DNA from: Rhypophila decipiens
Lineage: Eukaryota > Ascomycota > Sordariomycetes > Sordariales > Naviculisporaceae
Direction: 5' to 3'
Length of the DNA: 64,000 nt
Assembly (NCBI GenBank): GCA_033297075.1
Contig: MU858058.1
Span: 424,766-488,765, forward strand
Position 1 is the first letter of the stretch, and each line of letters begins with the position of its first letter. The notes under the pieces were generated by a model. It was given only the letters and a program-made list of their open reading frames with translations. It made no database searches and was not told where the DNA came from. Both the position numbers and the translations under genes were made by a program. Below, piece by piece: positions 21,928 through 37,900 of the stretch.

Positions 21928-22916
21928 GCGAGCGGCGCACCGAGGGGTTTCGCGTTGGGGGGGGGGGGGGGGTGGGGGGTTCAACTGGCGAGAAAGGACA
22001 TGCTATCGAAACGAATCGACAACAGCATACTGATGAACGATTTGCGCCTTCAGCTGTCTTTGAATGAAAGTTCAAACTCGCAGGTCGGACTGGAAAAGAG
22101 CTTCACCTCTGGTTGAAACATCATGGCAGGCGTTGAACGACCAACGACAAGGAAGCATACCCCCAGAAGTTATCGATACACGCCAACCAATACCCTCCAC
22201 TCGACTGCTTTTCTTTTCTTCTTCAGTCTTTTTGCGGTTTCACTGTTAACATTTACACAACAACATGGAGTTTTGGTGCTTGAGAGATACCAGATTTGTA
22301 AGATTTCTTTTGTTTTCATCATGATGCATTCACTCTTTTGGGCTTTGTGCGAGGTTTTTGCGCAGAATACATGTTTGCTTTGGGTGGGCAACGAATGGAC
22401 GGATGGGATCTGGTCTCTGCATAATTTGGCGGCGCTTAATGGCTTTCGGGTTTTATTGTTGTTTACAAACGAACAACAACGGCACTCACGTTCATACTTT
22501 CATGTGGTTATAGAAAAGGCTGGCTACAAACAGCACGGCATATACAGGAGGATAGCAAACATGGAGGGTTTCTTCTTGGGCGAAACTGTCTTGGGACATG
22601 AGTTCTTGAGCAACTATCGGCTGGGCGACTAGGTATAGCCAATACCAGTACAAGTACCAAGGTCATTCCTTTGGTAGTTCCAAGTAATTTGCCGTCTTTT
22701 AAGCCTGTGACATATCGCGAGTTTCGCGGTTCCAGTTCTCGGAATTGTGACTTGCTATTTACCGCGGTAATTATCGAGTCAATAACTTGATGTGATTTGC
22801 TGACTTGATGCATTAGACACATGACAAGAACCGGGACAGTCATGCTTTGAACAAGACTCCTTTTTTTTTAGTTCGCTATATCTACATTTACCAAAATAGG
22901 GCAAAGGTCCACGGTC
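21928..22916. other. Intergenic, with poly-G run, between secreted protein and kelch gene
   Basis: About 1 kb holding the 3' UTRs of two convergent genes. A 169-codon open frame here is hydrophobic low-complexity sequence without a credible start context, so it was not called. Confidence 0.5.
21957..21979 (+). repeat. G16-T-G6 run after the secreted protein stop
   Basis: Sixteen G, one T and six G lie 30 bases after the stop codon, in the presumed 3' UTR. The run could form a G-quadruplex in RNA or DNA and is a likely site of length variation. Confidence 0.9.
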
Positions 22917-25204
22917 TTATCTTCTCCTCGGCCCGCCATGTCCAGCCCCGGATGTGCCCTCGCCACGATCAGCAAGCGACACGACCTCACCAATACCAGC
23001 AGCCTCCTGCTCGTCCTCCAGAGCAGTAATCTCCTCCCTGCAATCCCACCACTTCTCCTCGCTCAACTCGAAGGCCTTGGTCTTGATCTCCTTGACAGTC
23101 AGGGATTCCGGCTGAATGTTCTTCCACCGCAGGTTCGTCATGAGAATCTCTTGCCATTCGTTTGATGTTCGCTGGAAGAAGTCACGGCGAGATTCAAAGG
23201 GCTGTTGGAGTCCATCTGTCAGTAAAAAAAACGCCTTCTGGTGATATGAATGGGGAGGACAAAAAAAAGGAAAGAAAAACATACCCTTGGGTGTGGGAGC
23301 CCGTCATCCACAGGACTGGCAACGCTCGCTTCCGTCGCATCGTCATCGAATACGGAAGATGGAGCAGTCGAGACAGTGTCGGAGGTGCTTGGCGCCTCGC
23401 TCGTTTCGTCGACCTTCTTCTTTCTCTTGCTAGGGGTATATTTGCCGCCCTTGACGTCCTCCATCTCGACATCGGCCTCTTCATCATCCATTTCCTCGTC
23501 CTCGTCTTCGAAGTCATCCTCTTCGTCGTCATCTTCGTCGTCCTCGTCGTCGGATGCCTGTGAATTCCCCATGTTAACAACCAAAACAACCAAATACTCC
23601 GCGAACCAGGGAAAAAAAAAAAAGCTCACAATCCAATCCTCCACAGGCCGGCTAAAGATCTCCTTGCAGCCGTCCATTTTGCCCAGATCGATGGCGTACA
23701 AATCATCAAACGTAAACTCGCGGTCTCCCTTCTCATATGTACCGCCGTAGATGTAGAGCACATCATCCTGCACCGCGAGCTGGGCGTTGAATCTCATGTG
23801 CGGAGGCTCCATCGAAACGGGCATCTCCTTGACGGGCTTTTTCTCCTCCTCCTCAGCAGCAGGCTTATCGATCTCCATCTCGTCATCATCTCCTCCTCCA
23901 CCAGCACCAGCATTCAACGCAGCAAGCTGTTTCAACAGCTCCTCCTCATTAGCAGCCGCGCGTCCCCTCCTCCCAACACGTTCTCTCTGCTCCCCCCCCC
24001 CACCAGCACCCGCCTTCTTCTGAGCCCTAGGCTTCCGCAGCGCCAGAGGAAAAAACCTATTCCGCTCGATATTCCACGCAAACAGCTCATTAAAGAACTC
24101 GCTCTCCATGCCCTCCTCGCTCTCCTCGACATCATGCACACCACCAAACATGATTCCGCGTCCCTTGTGATACGCCATCGTCGCGCCCGCCCTCGTCGGG
24201 GTAGGAGCATTAGCAGGTTTCTTCCTCCTCTCCCACCGTACAACAGGCGGTGTATTCGGCGGAGCATCCGCTGCGGGGGGTGTAATCCTCAAGAAGAAAC
24301 AATCCTGGTGCACCATCGGCTTCAACACATTCCTCTGCGCACCACCACCTCCCCCTTTCCCCCCTTGCTGTTTACCAACCGCCGTAGTCCCCTTGACCCT
24401 CGAATACCCCCCATAAAGCACAGCGCCCTGCTCATGAGGCAACAGCGTAAACGAGCTCCTAGCTTCAGGCTTCAGCTGCGCAGGCGGCAGCGTCGGCGAG
24501 AACCACAAGTGATTTCTCGTATCGTAAATCCACAAATCCCCCAGATACCGCGTCTGATTCGCCGTGTCCTGAAACCCGCCAAACAGAATTATGTACTGCT
24601 TAAAGTACGTCATCCTATGCCCGCTCCTAGCAGGCGGTGTCTTGCCCTTTGGCTCCAAGCGCTCCCACTCCTTGGTACTCGAATCCAACCTCCAAAAATC
24701 ATTGTAATGATAAAACGTCCCCTGCTTGGGCGAACTAAACTCGCCCCCAAAGAGATACACCGAGCTCCCCAGATTCCCACCCCGACACCAAGCATGCCCG
24801 CTCCTAGGCAGCGGCGCATTCGGACTCGTCACGCACCGCCATTCGTCCCGATCAATATAATACACCATCAAATCATTAAAAAACGTCGCCAGCGCGCCAT
24901 TGAAATACTCCCCGCCAAACAGCAATAGCTGGTTGGAATTCGACGGGCTGGCAAGCAAGGTGGACGCAGCACGGGCGCGGGGCGGGGAATCCACCACCGT
25001 CTCGGTGATCTTGTTGAACTGCTCCTGTTGCTTGCGGTATTCTTCCAAGACGGCGTCGAGGTCGACATCATCTTCCACGTCGCTGCCCTCGTTTTGCTTG
25101 GCTTTGACCTTGGCCTTTTTTTCGGCCTTTTTTTCTTGTTTTTGCTTCTTTTCGGCTAGCTTGGCCTTTTTGCTGTCGGTTTTGGATTTCTTTTCTTTGG
25201 CCAT
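22917..25204 (-). CDS. Kelch-repeat protein (KLHDC4/Kel3-like)
   Basis: Three exons on the minus strand (25204-23630, 23557-23285, 23201-22917) give 710 aa. The N-terminus is a very basic Lys/Glu/Ala segment (MAKEKKSKTDSKKAKLAEKK) followed by an acidic patch. Six or so kelch blades follow, each with a Gly-Gly turn: LLLFGGEYFNG, VYLFGGEFSSP, IILFGGFQDTA, AVLYGGYSRV, GIMFGGVHDV, LYIYGGTYEKG. A Gly/Arg-rich insert splits the last blades, and a long Asp/Glu tract follows. The end (PFESRRDFFQRTSNEWQEIL) matches the C-terminal domain of this family. For intron 2 I chose the acceptor at 23202, because it joins LPHPR directly to PFESRRDFF and has a tactgac branch; an acceptor 36 nt earlier also keeps frame. 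The molecular role of the family is poorly known. Confidence 0.87.
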
Positions 25205-25776
25205 GGTGATGAATACGGTGATAAAAATTTAGAATTGTGCTCAGTCTCCGTAATGACAAAGTAGGTTGTGAGTAAGTACGTAGAATAGACCTCGACTTCT
25301 TGTTCAGGCGTCAGGTTGGGTTCGAGAATTTTGGTGGGGTGAAAATGCGGAGATGACTTGAAAATGGAAGCTCATATGAGATGTGTTTTTGCCTTGGGGT
25401 TGATCCACATGCAACAACCACTTAAAGCGGGCTTGCTTCCAGCGAGTGGCAAACCTCTGCTGCTGTACATATTCAAAACCGTAAACGAGTTTGAGTTTAC
25501 GCCTCTTCGGGTGCAGAATTTTTGATACAAATTGGAGCCTCTTTCATGGGTTCAACTGGATTCTAATTTTTTTTATCTGAGGGGGGTATTTATGCTACAT
25601 TTGACTGCCAGATGCGCCTTTCTCATGCCACGTTCTGTCTGTATTTCAACGTATCATCCTTATGCTATGCTATATTTTTTCCTTCTTCGTTCAGAGACGG
25701 GATGACATGCTGTTATCTAGCAGCAATGGTAAGCGTCGACCACTCCGCCGTGTTGTCTGCAGTGTATTGTTCTGGC
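25205..25776. other. Intergenic between kelch and aminopeptidase genes
   Basis: About 570 bases: promoter of the kelch gene and 3' UTR of the aminopeptidase gene, both on the minus strand. No other feature seen. Confidence 0.5.
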
Positions 25777-28714
25777 TTACGAACTATATCCATTCTCCTT
25801 GACCCAGGCAGCGACATCTTCCCGGTCACGGTCGACCCAGGCGGTCTTGGAACGAATGGCGTCCAGGCTCTGGGCCAAAGACTTGTCAAAGCCGTTGGTG
25901 TTCTTGTCTGCAAAGAACTTCTCGACCTTCTCCAACTGTTCCTTGGTCGTGTAAGTCGATGTGCAGATGTTGACCATGGCGCCAAGCATAGACAGAGCTG
26001 GAGGAAGCTTCTTGTAAAGCGCATCCCAGTTGGACGTCATCCACGTGAACAAAGCTTCGATGCCCTCGGGATGGGTGCGCAGACCAGAAGCAGGCATATA
26101 GATGTCCTGATCCTTGACCTCTCCACTGAACATCAAGTCAAGTGTCTGTTTGATCAGCTCGGGTTGCTTGGCACGCCCCAAGATACGCAGGGCGGTATTG
26201 CGCTCGTCGGCATTCTTGGAGGTGCGGTAAAAGTTGAGCACAGCGTCGTACTGGGAAGATGTCAGCTAATTGTGATATTCAGGCCAAGAGTCTCCAACAT
26301 ACCTCTTCCTTTCCACCATACTTCAGCGCCATGCTGAAAACGCTGCCTCTGATATTGGGGTGAATGGCCGACTTGTCGCCAGCCATGTACTTGGCAAACA
26401 TCTCTTTCGCGGCCTTGATGATGACTTGGTCACCACTAAGACCGGCGGCTCCGAAAAGCATGGCCTTGAACTGCTGCTCAATGTGGCCATCCTTCTCGGT
26501 AAAAGTCCAGCCCTTCTCGTGCGCTTTCGGGCTCACCAGCTCTCGCTGGAAAGCCTCCAGGCCATCACGGACCGCCTTATCCTCAAAGGTCCAAGCACCT
26601 TGAACAGTAGCGACGCGGGAAATCAGTTCATTCCAAACAACGAACTCAGTCTCAGTGTCAAATCCCTTGAGGAGACTGAGGACGCCCGAAGTCTTCTGGT
26701 AGCCCGAAGTAGCCAAGGCCCCAGCATCAGCAATCATGCCAGCCCTGTCTTCTACGCTGAGCAAGCCCTTCTTTGCAGCCGCGCCCAACTTTTCAAGGCG
26801 CTCGGGAGAGTAGGATGTTCTGTAGAGACCAGCATGGTTCGCATTCAGCTTGAAGAAATCTTTGCCCGACACCTTGAGGGTATCCTCCCTCTTGTCGAGG
26901 GTAAGCTCCGTATCGACACCGTCCTTGGTACGAAGGTTCAGGAAAACGGGGAAGATGACCTTATCTTCCTCAGGCTTCGTGTCGCCCGTACGCAGGAAGC
27001 GGTTTTGTTTCAGATGAATGCTGTCATCCTTCTCGGTGACAGTTACGACTGGGAATCCGATATGCTTCGTCCAGACGTCCATCACTTCTTCCACACTCTT
27101 GCCGCTGGCCTCACCGAGTGATGCCCACAGATCGCCAGTCTCGGTGTTTCCGTAAGCATGCTTCTTCAGGTAGCGTCTGACACCCTCCAAGAAGGTGTCC
27201 TCTCCAAGATAAGTTGAAATCATGCGCAGGACGCATGAGCCTTTCGAGTAGGAAATGGCATCGAAGATCTGGTTGATCTCGTCCGCGCGTTTGACTGGAA
27301 CCTCGATAGGGTGACTGCTCCGCAGAGAGTCAAGGGCAAGCGCGCGCTGGAGGTTATCCGTAACGTACGACTCCCAGACCTTCCACTCTGGGTAGAACAC
27401 GTTGCAGGAGTACCAAGACGCCCACGTGGCAAATCCCTCGTTGAGCCACAGGCCGTCCCACCAGTCCATCGTTACCAAGTTTCCAAACCATTGGTGAGCC
27501 AGCTCATGCTGAACGACCTCAGCAACGCGCTCCTTAGTGGCAGCGCCGCTACCTGCCTCATCAAGGAGAAGATCAACGACTCTGTATGTCACGAGACCCC
27601 AGTTCTCCATGGCGCCTTGGGCAAAGTCGGGAATAGCGACCTGATCCATCTTGGGAAGAGGGAATTCGATGCCGAAGACCTTCTCATAAAATGCAAGAGT
27701 CTTTGCGGCAAGGTTGAGTGAGAAGCGGCCGTGCTCGATGTCCTGTCCAGGGGGGGCATAGACACGAACGGGTACACGGAACTCGTTGGTCTCGATGCAA
27801 TTAAGCTCTCCAACAATGAAAGCCACGAGGTACGTAGACATAAGGGGAGACTTGTTGAAGGTGACAGCCTTCTTGTTCGACTCAACCTCGGCCTCAGAAG
27901 CGACATCCATGTTGCTCAGGCATGTCAACTTTTTGTCGGCAATGAGAGTCACTGTGAACTCGGCCTTGAGAGACGGCTCATCGAAGCAAGGGAATGCCCG
28001 GCGAGCATCTGTGGGCTCCATCTGGCTGACAGCCATGATGCCCTCGCTGCCATCTGGGTTCTTGTAGGTTGAACGATAGAAACCCGCCATCTTGTCGTTC
28101 AACTGGCCAGTGAACTTGATCTCGAGCTGCGCCTTGCTGCCCTGGGAAATGGCATTGTCGAAGTCGAGGGTGGTGGTCTGAGTGTCCTCATTGTAAGAAA
28201 CCTTGGGAGAGGAGCTGTACATCAAATCAGTTCAAATATCCAGAAATGCCCACGTAGTGATGCCTCAACAACCAGGAAGGCGAGTGCCGAGTGGGACAAA
28301 CCTGACTGTCTGGCCACCCGAGAGGACCTTGGCGTTGTGAATATCAAGCTCGAGGGTATGGAGAGAGATCGACTTGGAGTCATCGGCGACGTCGAGATCA
28401 ATCAGTACAGTGCCGTCAAAGGTCAGCTTCTTGAAGTCGGGCTCCAGAGTGACATGGTAATGCCGGGGAATGACGTTGGTGGGGAGAAGCTCGCGAGCTT
28501 GGATGTTGACCCCACCTGTCACTTCGGCAGTGGCATGTGTTCTGCACATGTTGTTGCGCCGGTATGAGCAATATCTGACTGGGGGACCGCGTAGACGAAG
28601 ACGAATTGATCGTGGATCAGAAAGAGGTCGTGAAGATTGTTGGTAGAAAGGCCTTAACTTGGACGAATATGACCGTCGTGACAACAAGTGACTGTGGAGG
28701 GGTAGAGGGGTCAT
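25777..28714 (-). CDS. ape2: M1-family zinc aminopeptidase (Ape2/Aap1-like), possible dual targeting
   Basis: Removes N-terminal residues from peptides. Exons are 28714-28302, 28214-26303 and 26250-25777. From the first ATG (28714) the product is 932 aa; from a second in-frame ATG (28549) it is 877 aa. The catalytic signature is complete: GAMENWG (~338) and HELAHQWFGN (~374) with the downstream NEGFATW supplying the third zinc ligand. Blocks such as QMEPTDARRAFPCFDEP and DEINQIFDAISYSKG and the ERAP1-like C-terminal helical domain are typical. The 55-residue extension between the two starts is rich in Arg, Ser and Leu with almost no acidic residues (LLSRRSYSSKLRPFYQQS), like a mitochondrial presequence; the shorter start (MCRTHATAEV) would give a cytosolic enzyme. 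Dual products are inferred. Intron 1 has a GTTTGT donor. Confidence 0.94.
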
Positions 28715-31700
28715 TAGCTGTCGACTTTGCAGTTTACCAGATGTGGGGCCGTTTCTGGGGATGTCTGGGCGCTTGGTTGAGGTTGGGCGGCCGGGTAAGG
28801 GACCCACATGCCGGGCCCAGGGGAACGACTGGGATTCAGGGCGCGCTAGGCGATTCTTACTGGGATGCAAAATTCTGCGTAGGCTGACGATTCAGCTGTG
28901 ATCTCGCTGATGAGGGTATCTTTTGGGCTCCCCGACAGGCTGCCCGCAAAGCAAACAAACTGCGATTCATGATGAAAAACAAAAAGAGGGTGAGAAAGGA
29001 AGGACCGAGATTTAATGTACAGTGGACTCAACCTATCGTACACGCGTTGCAATGGAGTATGAGCGAGTGAAACAGGTGAGGGCAACGGGCAGGCACGGCG
29101 ATGTGCAGCTGAGTAAAATTGAGTGGTGAATCGCTCTTGTTGCCCAGTGCCGATAATTAACCGTCGGGCTGTCAAGGTATTGACCAATCAGCGGCTTGGA
29201 TTTAAAGGAGGTCCTTAACCTCCTTCATCCCATCTGCCTCATTCTCACAGTCCATGAATTTGCTCAACCCATATTTGATGAGTGAAAGAACTCGCCTAGC
29301 ACAAATTTGATATAATAAAACTTTGTGCTACGTGGATTAGGGAGGGACCTCTCAATGCGAACTCTTTCGTGTACATTGTGCACACCTTCTCCTTTGGGAC
29401 GACACTTTCGAGGAGGTTGATTCCATGAATCCATGTCATCACCACACTCCACATCATAAGCGTCACCTTCCAAGACTGGTTGCTCAGTCAGTCTCCGGCC
29501 TGCGCTAGATGGTGTCTCTTCCTTTCCATCGTAAGTGGCTGCACATTAGCATCGGGGGATGTATCTGTAGGATCAAGACCGCACAGTCGAACTTCACCTC
29601 CATCTGTTACGGCTTTACGCCCCCCTCACTCTCCATGTCATCATGAGCGGCAGCCAGTGATGACCACAACAAGCCGCTTCGGACTGCAACTCTCACCTGA
29701 CAAACATATTCTCTGGTGGAGTCAGAGCCAACGGCGTTTTTAGCCTTGACGAGTACTATATGGACTCATTGTTTACTCGGTATGATGAACAAGGGAGCAC
29801 GAAGTATCCCCACTAAGATGAGGTGCTGATAATACCTTACCACTTCTTGGTGCAAATATCATATGTATCTGTTAGTAGTTAATCATATCTTCATACAAAC
29901 ACTGTATAACGGTGTACGGGCAGAGAGCCGCTGTGAGAATGCCGTGGTCCGGGATTTCGCCTGCATTTTGTTACATTTGTTGGGATTCCGCCTCCTCCCT
30001 TTAACTGCTTATGTTATGCACACCTCATCCGGCTGTCCTCGTTAGTTGATAGTGAAGCAATGGTACAAAGGGCGTCGCAAATATGGGCCCAGCTCCATTT
30101 TGACGACTGCCCCATATGCTTGTTGTTGAATGCGGAAGATCGTTTCACTACTCAGCCTCATCTCATATACCTTGAAATAGGGCTGCTTATGCAGTATAAA
30201 GCCTCACGTCCGCTCTCGGGATTTGAAAGGAGAGGGGACGGAGTATCTTGACTGGTCTCCAGCCTTCTTGCCCAGTCCCATGAGATGAGATTCAAGTCAG
30301 ACCACAAATGAGTATGTGCGTCCATATATCTACAAGCTTAAGTCGGCGGTAAACCCTTGAACACCTCTTGGGCGATGTTTTCTCTCGAGACCAGCGTGAT
30401 CCTTTCGTGGATCTGCCGGGACTCCGGAGAGTCTCCACCCACTGCTGATGGGAAGAGCGTGTACTCTGAACTCTGGAAACAGAACAGTTCAGTTTGACTC
30501 ATCAGCCATACTGGCAACGCATTTGGTAGCCGTAATTCACATAGATTGCGTCTCCAAATCTCGGACAAAAGACCTCTGTCAAGGAGCTTGTCAAAGGAAT
30601 ACCGGTACGTCCGTCGTGCCTGGACGACGTTGTGTGCGGCTCAGGGTCCGCTGAGCCGCATTTCTTTGTATCATTTCAATGCCATTGTAATTTGTAGCTC
30701 ACCCCCAAACCAACCAATAAAAGGGCATCATCCCTTTGCAGAATTCCTTGCTCTGGTAACCTGGTTTGTAGACTTGAGCCTTGACTTGTAATGAAGAATA
30801 TGTACTCAGCCAGTCAAGGTTTCGCAGTATAGGGCGGGCCTTAGAAGAAGTTCTAAAGTTATAGTCGCCCTTGGAGTATTTACTCAGCAAGATCCATTGG
30901 TTTCATGCTGTGCTTTATTTTACTTATCTCCGCCAAACAGCTGAGAGAAGACCATACTGTTTCTCGTGGAGCAGTTTGGGGACGCAGCACGGAGCAGCCA
31001 ACCGGCAATCCTCCGGGACGTACCGGTCCACACAAACGTAAGCCGGCCGCTAAATGACACGGGATGTTCTAGGTGGACTTTTACTGAAAGACCTCAGACT
31101 ATTATCAGCCCCATCTGCCGCTTCCTCGGGCCCCGGTAATGGAACGGAAGCTCTCCAGTGTAAAGAAGGTACTGCAGAGTCGGAGTCGGGATACCGGTAA
31201 TCCTCGATTCTCGTATCTCCTGCCATGGAAGAATGCTTGGCGATGTCCGAACCATCATTCCATGCTTGGCCAGACCAGACACAGCGGTTCCGTCCCGCTC
31301 GAGTGAGTGGTTCCCTTGTGCGCCAATCAATTGAATTTCTCGGGATCCTGCAGGTGTGTAAAAGTTTCTCTCATGATTTGCGGTGAACAGCCAACTGGTA
31401 CGGGCCGCCCGGTACAGCATGTAAGCGACGAAACAGAGATTTCCCAACGCAACAGCCCACGCTTCTGCGGAAGGTTTGTTGGGGACCTTGGGGTTCGGTT
31501 GTCTTCCTTTCTCGTATCCACCTGGTGGATGTATTCTTTACTTTGTCCGGTTCTCGTGGTGACGAACTCGGATTGCGGGTCGGAGACTGTCCAGCTGTGA
31601 CTCTTGGCAAGTTGGTTGTATGTGGTAACAGGTGGGTCGTCCCTTGTACTTTCAACAAGATAAATCACCCCACGATGTCTTCGAGCTGTGCTATTGGACA

Positions 31701-31819
31701 GAACCGTAGATCTGGTTGATAGATGTTAAGGAAGTCACAGTCAGTCCATCCTTGCTGCCCTACGTCAATTACGTGCTGTTAACAGAAGTGGGGCGATGGG
31801 TTAGCCCGCCGGGAACCAT

Positions 31820-31857
31820 CTGCTCCTCTGCCCCTCCTCTCACAGCCCCTCCCTTCA
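31820..31857 (+). promoter_or_regulatory. CT-rich promoter tract of enolase
   Basis: A 38-base run composed almost only of C and T lies about 130 bases upstream of the probable first splice donor. Such tracts mark transcription start regions of strongly expressed filamentous-fungal genes, glycolytic ones in particular. Confidence 0.5.
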
Positions 31858-31989
31858 AATGTTCGTCTTCCGCCTGCGTCAAGCCAAACCTCCCTTCCAC
31901 TCTCTCTTCTGAATTGATTCCCTCTCTAACATATCGATCTCACGACATCGCTATTCATACGAACCGCCCTCATCTCTACAACATCACAG

Positions 31990-34365
<2,376 letters not shown>

Positions 34366-34964
34366 AGTGGTTGGAACTCTGCCAGGCAATACCTAGGGAA
34401 TGAATTGCACCTGGGATGAAAGGTCTTTGTTGTGGGAATGCGCACGCCCAACCTCAAACGAAAAGACTGCTCAGGGAAGCATGGACAAGAATTGATATGA
34501 AGTATGAAGTATTAGACAATAAAAATCGTCAAGTCCCCAAATTTCTGCTCTTCATGTTTGACTTTGTTTGCGCAAAATGACAGACTGCGATGACATTGTT
34601 CGAGTAAGAGAGGTTTTTGTACTTGTTGCATTATTGAAACATGACATTATGCGCTGGTGTTTGACTGTTTGTTCATAATGTGGCCGACAAGGGTCCCAGG
34701 TAAGGTACCTACCAGGCAGCTGGCAGACAGCTGGCCGGGGTGTGAATCCGCGCGTTTGGGGGTGGCGGTTGCCCCGCAGTCCCAAATCCGATGTAAACAA
34801 GCAGAAAAACACAAACACAGCAACAACAAAGGTAGGACGGCCTCTAAGACCAGAACTACGGTATTAAAGACGACAGAATTTGATCCAATCCTCTGAAACC
34901 TGAGAAGGAAAACCCCTCAGAATCACCCTGCCGATTTCGGGGCGGCGTCCGAATTGCCTACAAA
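34366..34964. other. Intergenic between enolase and BUB1
   Basis: About 600 bases: enolase 3' UTR and BUB1 promoter. No other feature seen. Confidence 0.5.
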
Positions 34965-37900
34965 ATGGCTTCTTCCTCCTCCAACGAAGCCGCCGTCGAC
35001 TTTGACATCATCGAGGGCCAAAAAGAAAACATCCAAGCCCTCCCCAGCGGACGATCAGCCCGAAAACTAGCAGAACTCTTTTCGCCATCACCGCTACAAC
35101 CACTACACAAGATGACAACGCCGACGGACACCAGAAATGTCAACGACGCTATCCGAGCGGAATACGAAGCCGAGATTGCCAATATTTCCGAGAGCGACGA
35201 CCCGCTCGACTTGTATGATCGCTATGTGCGCTGGACTCTGGACGCGTACCCTTCTGCTCAGGCATCTCCGGCACAGTCAAAACTGGATGTCTTGCTTGAG
35301 AGAGCTACACGGGCGTTTGTCAGTTCGGCTCAGTACAAGAATGACCCGCGGTATTTGCGCCTGTGGCTGCAGTACGTGAATCTGTTTTCGGATAGTCCGC
35401 GGGAGACGTTTGTCTTTTTGTCGAGACACGGGATTGGAGAGACGCTGGCGCTCTTCTATGAAGAGTATGCGGGCTGGCTTGAGGGGGCTGGGAGATGGGG
35501 GCAGGCGGAGGAGGTTTATAAACTGGGCATTGAGAAGGGGGCGAGGCCGACGAGTAGACTTGTGAGAAAGTTTGGCGAGTTTGAAGCGCGACGGGCACAG
35601 CAGCAGGGCAATGAGGGGCCGAGTTCACCTGCGCTGCCGGCTGTTAGGCCTGTTCTGGGGGTCAAGGTTGATCCCTTTGCTGTTGCTGCTGAGGCTCCCA
35701 GGGATCCTCAGGCGCCGAGGGGGACGAGTGGTGTTGGTGGTCAAGCTGCTGCCAAGGCTGGACGGTCCAAGTTGCAGATCTTTTCGGATGCCACCGATGC
35801 ACCGCCTGCTGCTGCGCCGGCGATGGGCTCGCGGGGATTGGGGACCAAGGGGTGGGAGAGCATTGGGAGCTTGGGTGATCGTAAGAAGGAGAACGCTATG
35901 GAGCCGAAGCCTTGGGTTGGCGAGACGTTGAAGGCAGGTGGCAAGAAGAATGCCGGGCCTAAGCTGGAGGTTTTCAGGGATGCTGTAAGTCTTTCCCCCT
36001 TGTCATCTTCACAAATCATATGTTGATCTTTATAGGACTAATGATTTGAATGGCCGGACTTTGGCGTTTTGTTGGTTTTGTAATTCAGTCTCTCTCTAGG
36101 CAGCTTGCTCAATCACATATCCCTATTCATCACTCGCAGATGCAAAAGACGGTGAACCCGGCGACGGGCAAGATGGAAAGGGTCTTTGTCGATCTGAGGG
36201 TCGTGTATCCCACCCCGAAAGAGCCGGGCACGGAGCTCAGCTTTGAGGAGGTCTGGGCGAGGAACCGTGGCTGGCTTGATCGTGTGTGGGAGGATGAGCT
36301 GCCACCGACACGAGAGGATCAAGTGTCCATGATCATGGACGAGGATATGCCGCCCTTGGTGGAAAATATGCATATGGATGAGAATTATGCCGTCAAACCA
36401 CAGAAGATGGCGGTTGATCGTGACGTGTCGACCATTCGACTGGACGAGAATGGCGCGCCTATATACCCCAAGGAGAGCAAGCCCAAGAAGAAGAAGATGA
36501 TTGAGGTCAATGAGACGCAGATTAGTAAGTTTCCCTTTACCCCATGAAGAAGGCTGGAGAGAGAGAAATGGAGCTGACAGGGATACAACAGTCAAAGCAA
36601 AGCTGGACTCGCCTTCTCGGCCTAAAATGATGAAGAGACGGTCGACGGCGGAACCGACCATGACGCTGCATACCAAGGCAGCTACTGACGATATCTACGA
36701 CATCTTCAACGCCCCGCTCAAGCCAGCACAGGGCCTCGATGACGAAGGGAGCGACTACGAGAGCGATGACTATACCAGCGGAGGCGAAGACACCACCAGA
36801 AATATCACGACCAGCGAGGCAGGTGATGTTGACGAAATGGACGACCAAGAAGAGGATCCAGAGGTGGAAAGTTCCGACGTCAAGAGTATCAGCGAGTGGT
36901 CGGATTTCTCTACGCAGAGACATATTCCCGACCTGTTGGCCGGCGACAATACCCAAGGGTCAGATTTGATCGACTTTCGTCAAGACGAACACCCACAACA
37001 ACAACAACAACAACAACAAGAATCCACCTATGACGACTCTGGCCTCGAGACGCCGGTGGAAGGCGACAACAATAACTCTCCTCCTAGAACGAGGACGGTG
37101 TTTGTCCCGATCCCACCCGAGGATTACATTCCTACGAGACGGCCATACAGGGATCCCGCAGAGGTGGCTAATAACCGCCTGCCCTTCATGACGCCCATCA
37201 CGGAACGCACTGAATCCTCTCTTGAGTTTACGGCCCACGAGTTACTCGCCAAGACGCCATGTAAGAATGACGATCGGCGGTGTATCCCCGAGGAGGACGA
37301 AGACGAAGAAGAAGAAGAGGAATCAGAAGACTCCTCTGGACCGATGAGCTCTCCCCTGCTGGAAGTAAACGATGACGAGAATGGTCTCCTGCCGAAACCC
37401 AAGATGCCCGAGGCCTTGATCCCAAAAGCCATAAATACCAAGCAGCCACTTGCTCCCAAGGCGGTGGTGCTAGCCCCAGTCCCCAAAGGCCCCATAATCA
37501 GAGACGCACAGTGCAATCCAGTCGATGAGAGCGTGCGGACCGAAATCCTGGCCAACATCCACCCGCCTCTGGCCTCATACGAGGCGTTCTACGACCATCG
37601 GGACGAGAAATACGAGAAAGGGGGGGAGATCCGCAAGTTTATCAAGGCGATTTCCAAGAACACGGGCAAGAGGAACAGCACCGAGAGCAACAAGACTATG
37701 AACAACCTCACCATGTCCTTGGCCCCGGTTATTCAATTCCCTGAGCTGGGTGGGGGGGATGGTGGTCGAACATACACAATCAAGAAAGAACTCGGCAAGG
37801 GCGCTTTTGCGCCTGTTTATCTGGTTGAGAATTCCCATCCTAGCAGCAGCAATTCTCCTCCGGCTGAGACGACCCGCGGCGGCGGCGAGATGCACCACCA

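Noticed and set aside
22123..22632. 169-codon frame downstream of the secreted protein gene
   Set aside because: Hydrophobic low-complexity sequence in presumed 3' UTR, with no coding support.
23798..24928. 376-codon plus-strand open frame opposite the kelch gene
   Set aside because: Arg/Pro/Leu low-complexity shadow of the kelch reading frame; no start context and no motif.
26360..27121. 253-codon plus-strand frame opposite the aminopeptidase
   Set aside because: Antisense shadow of a well-supported M1 peptidase exon.
28871..31989. tRNA or other small RNA gene in the long spacer
   Set aside because: I searched by eye for paired A-box and B-box motifs and found no convincing pair. A tRNA-scanning program would be decisive.
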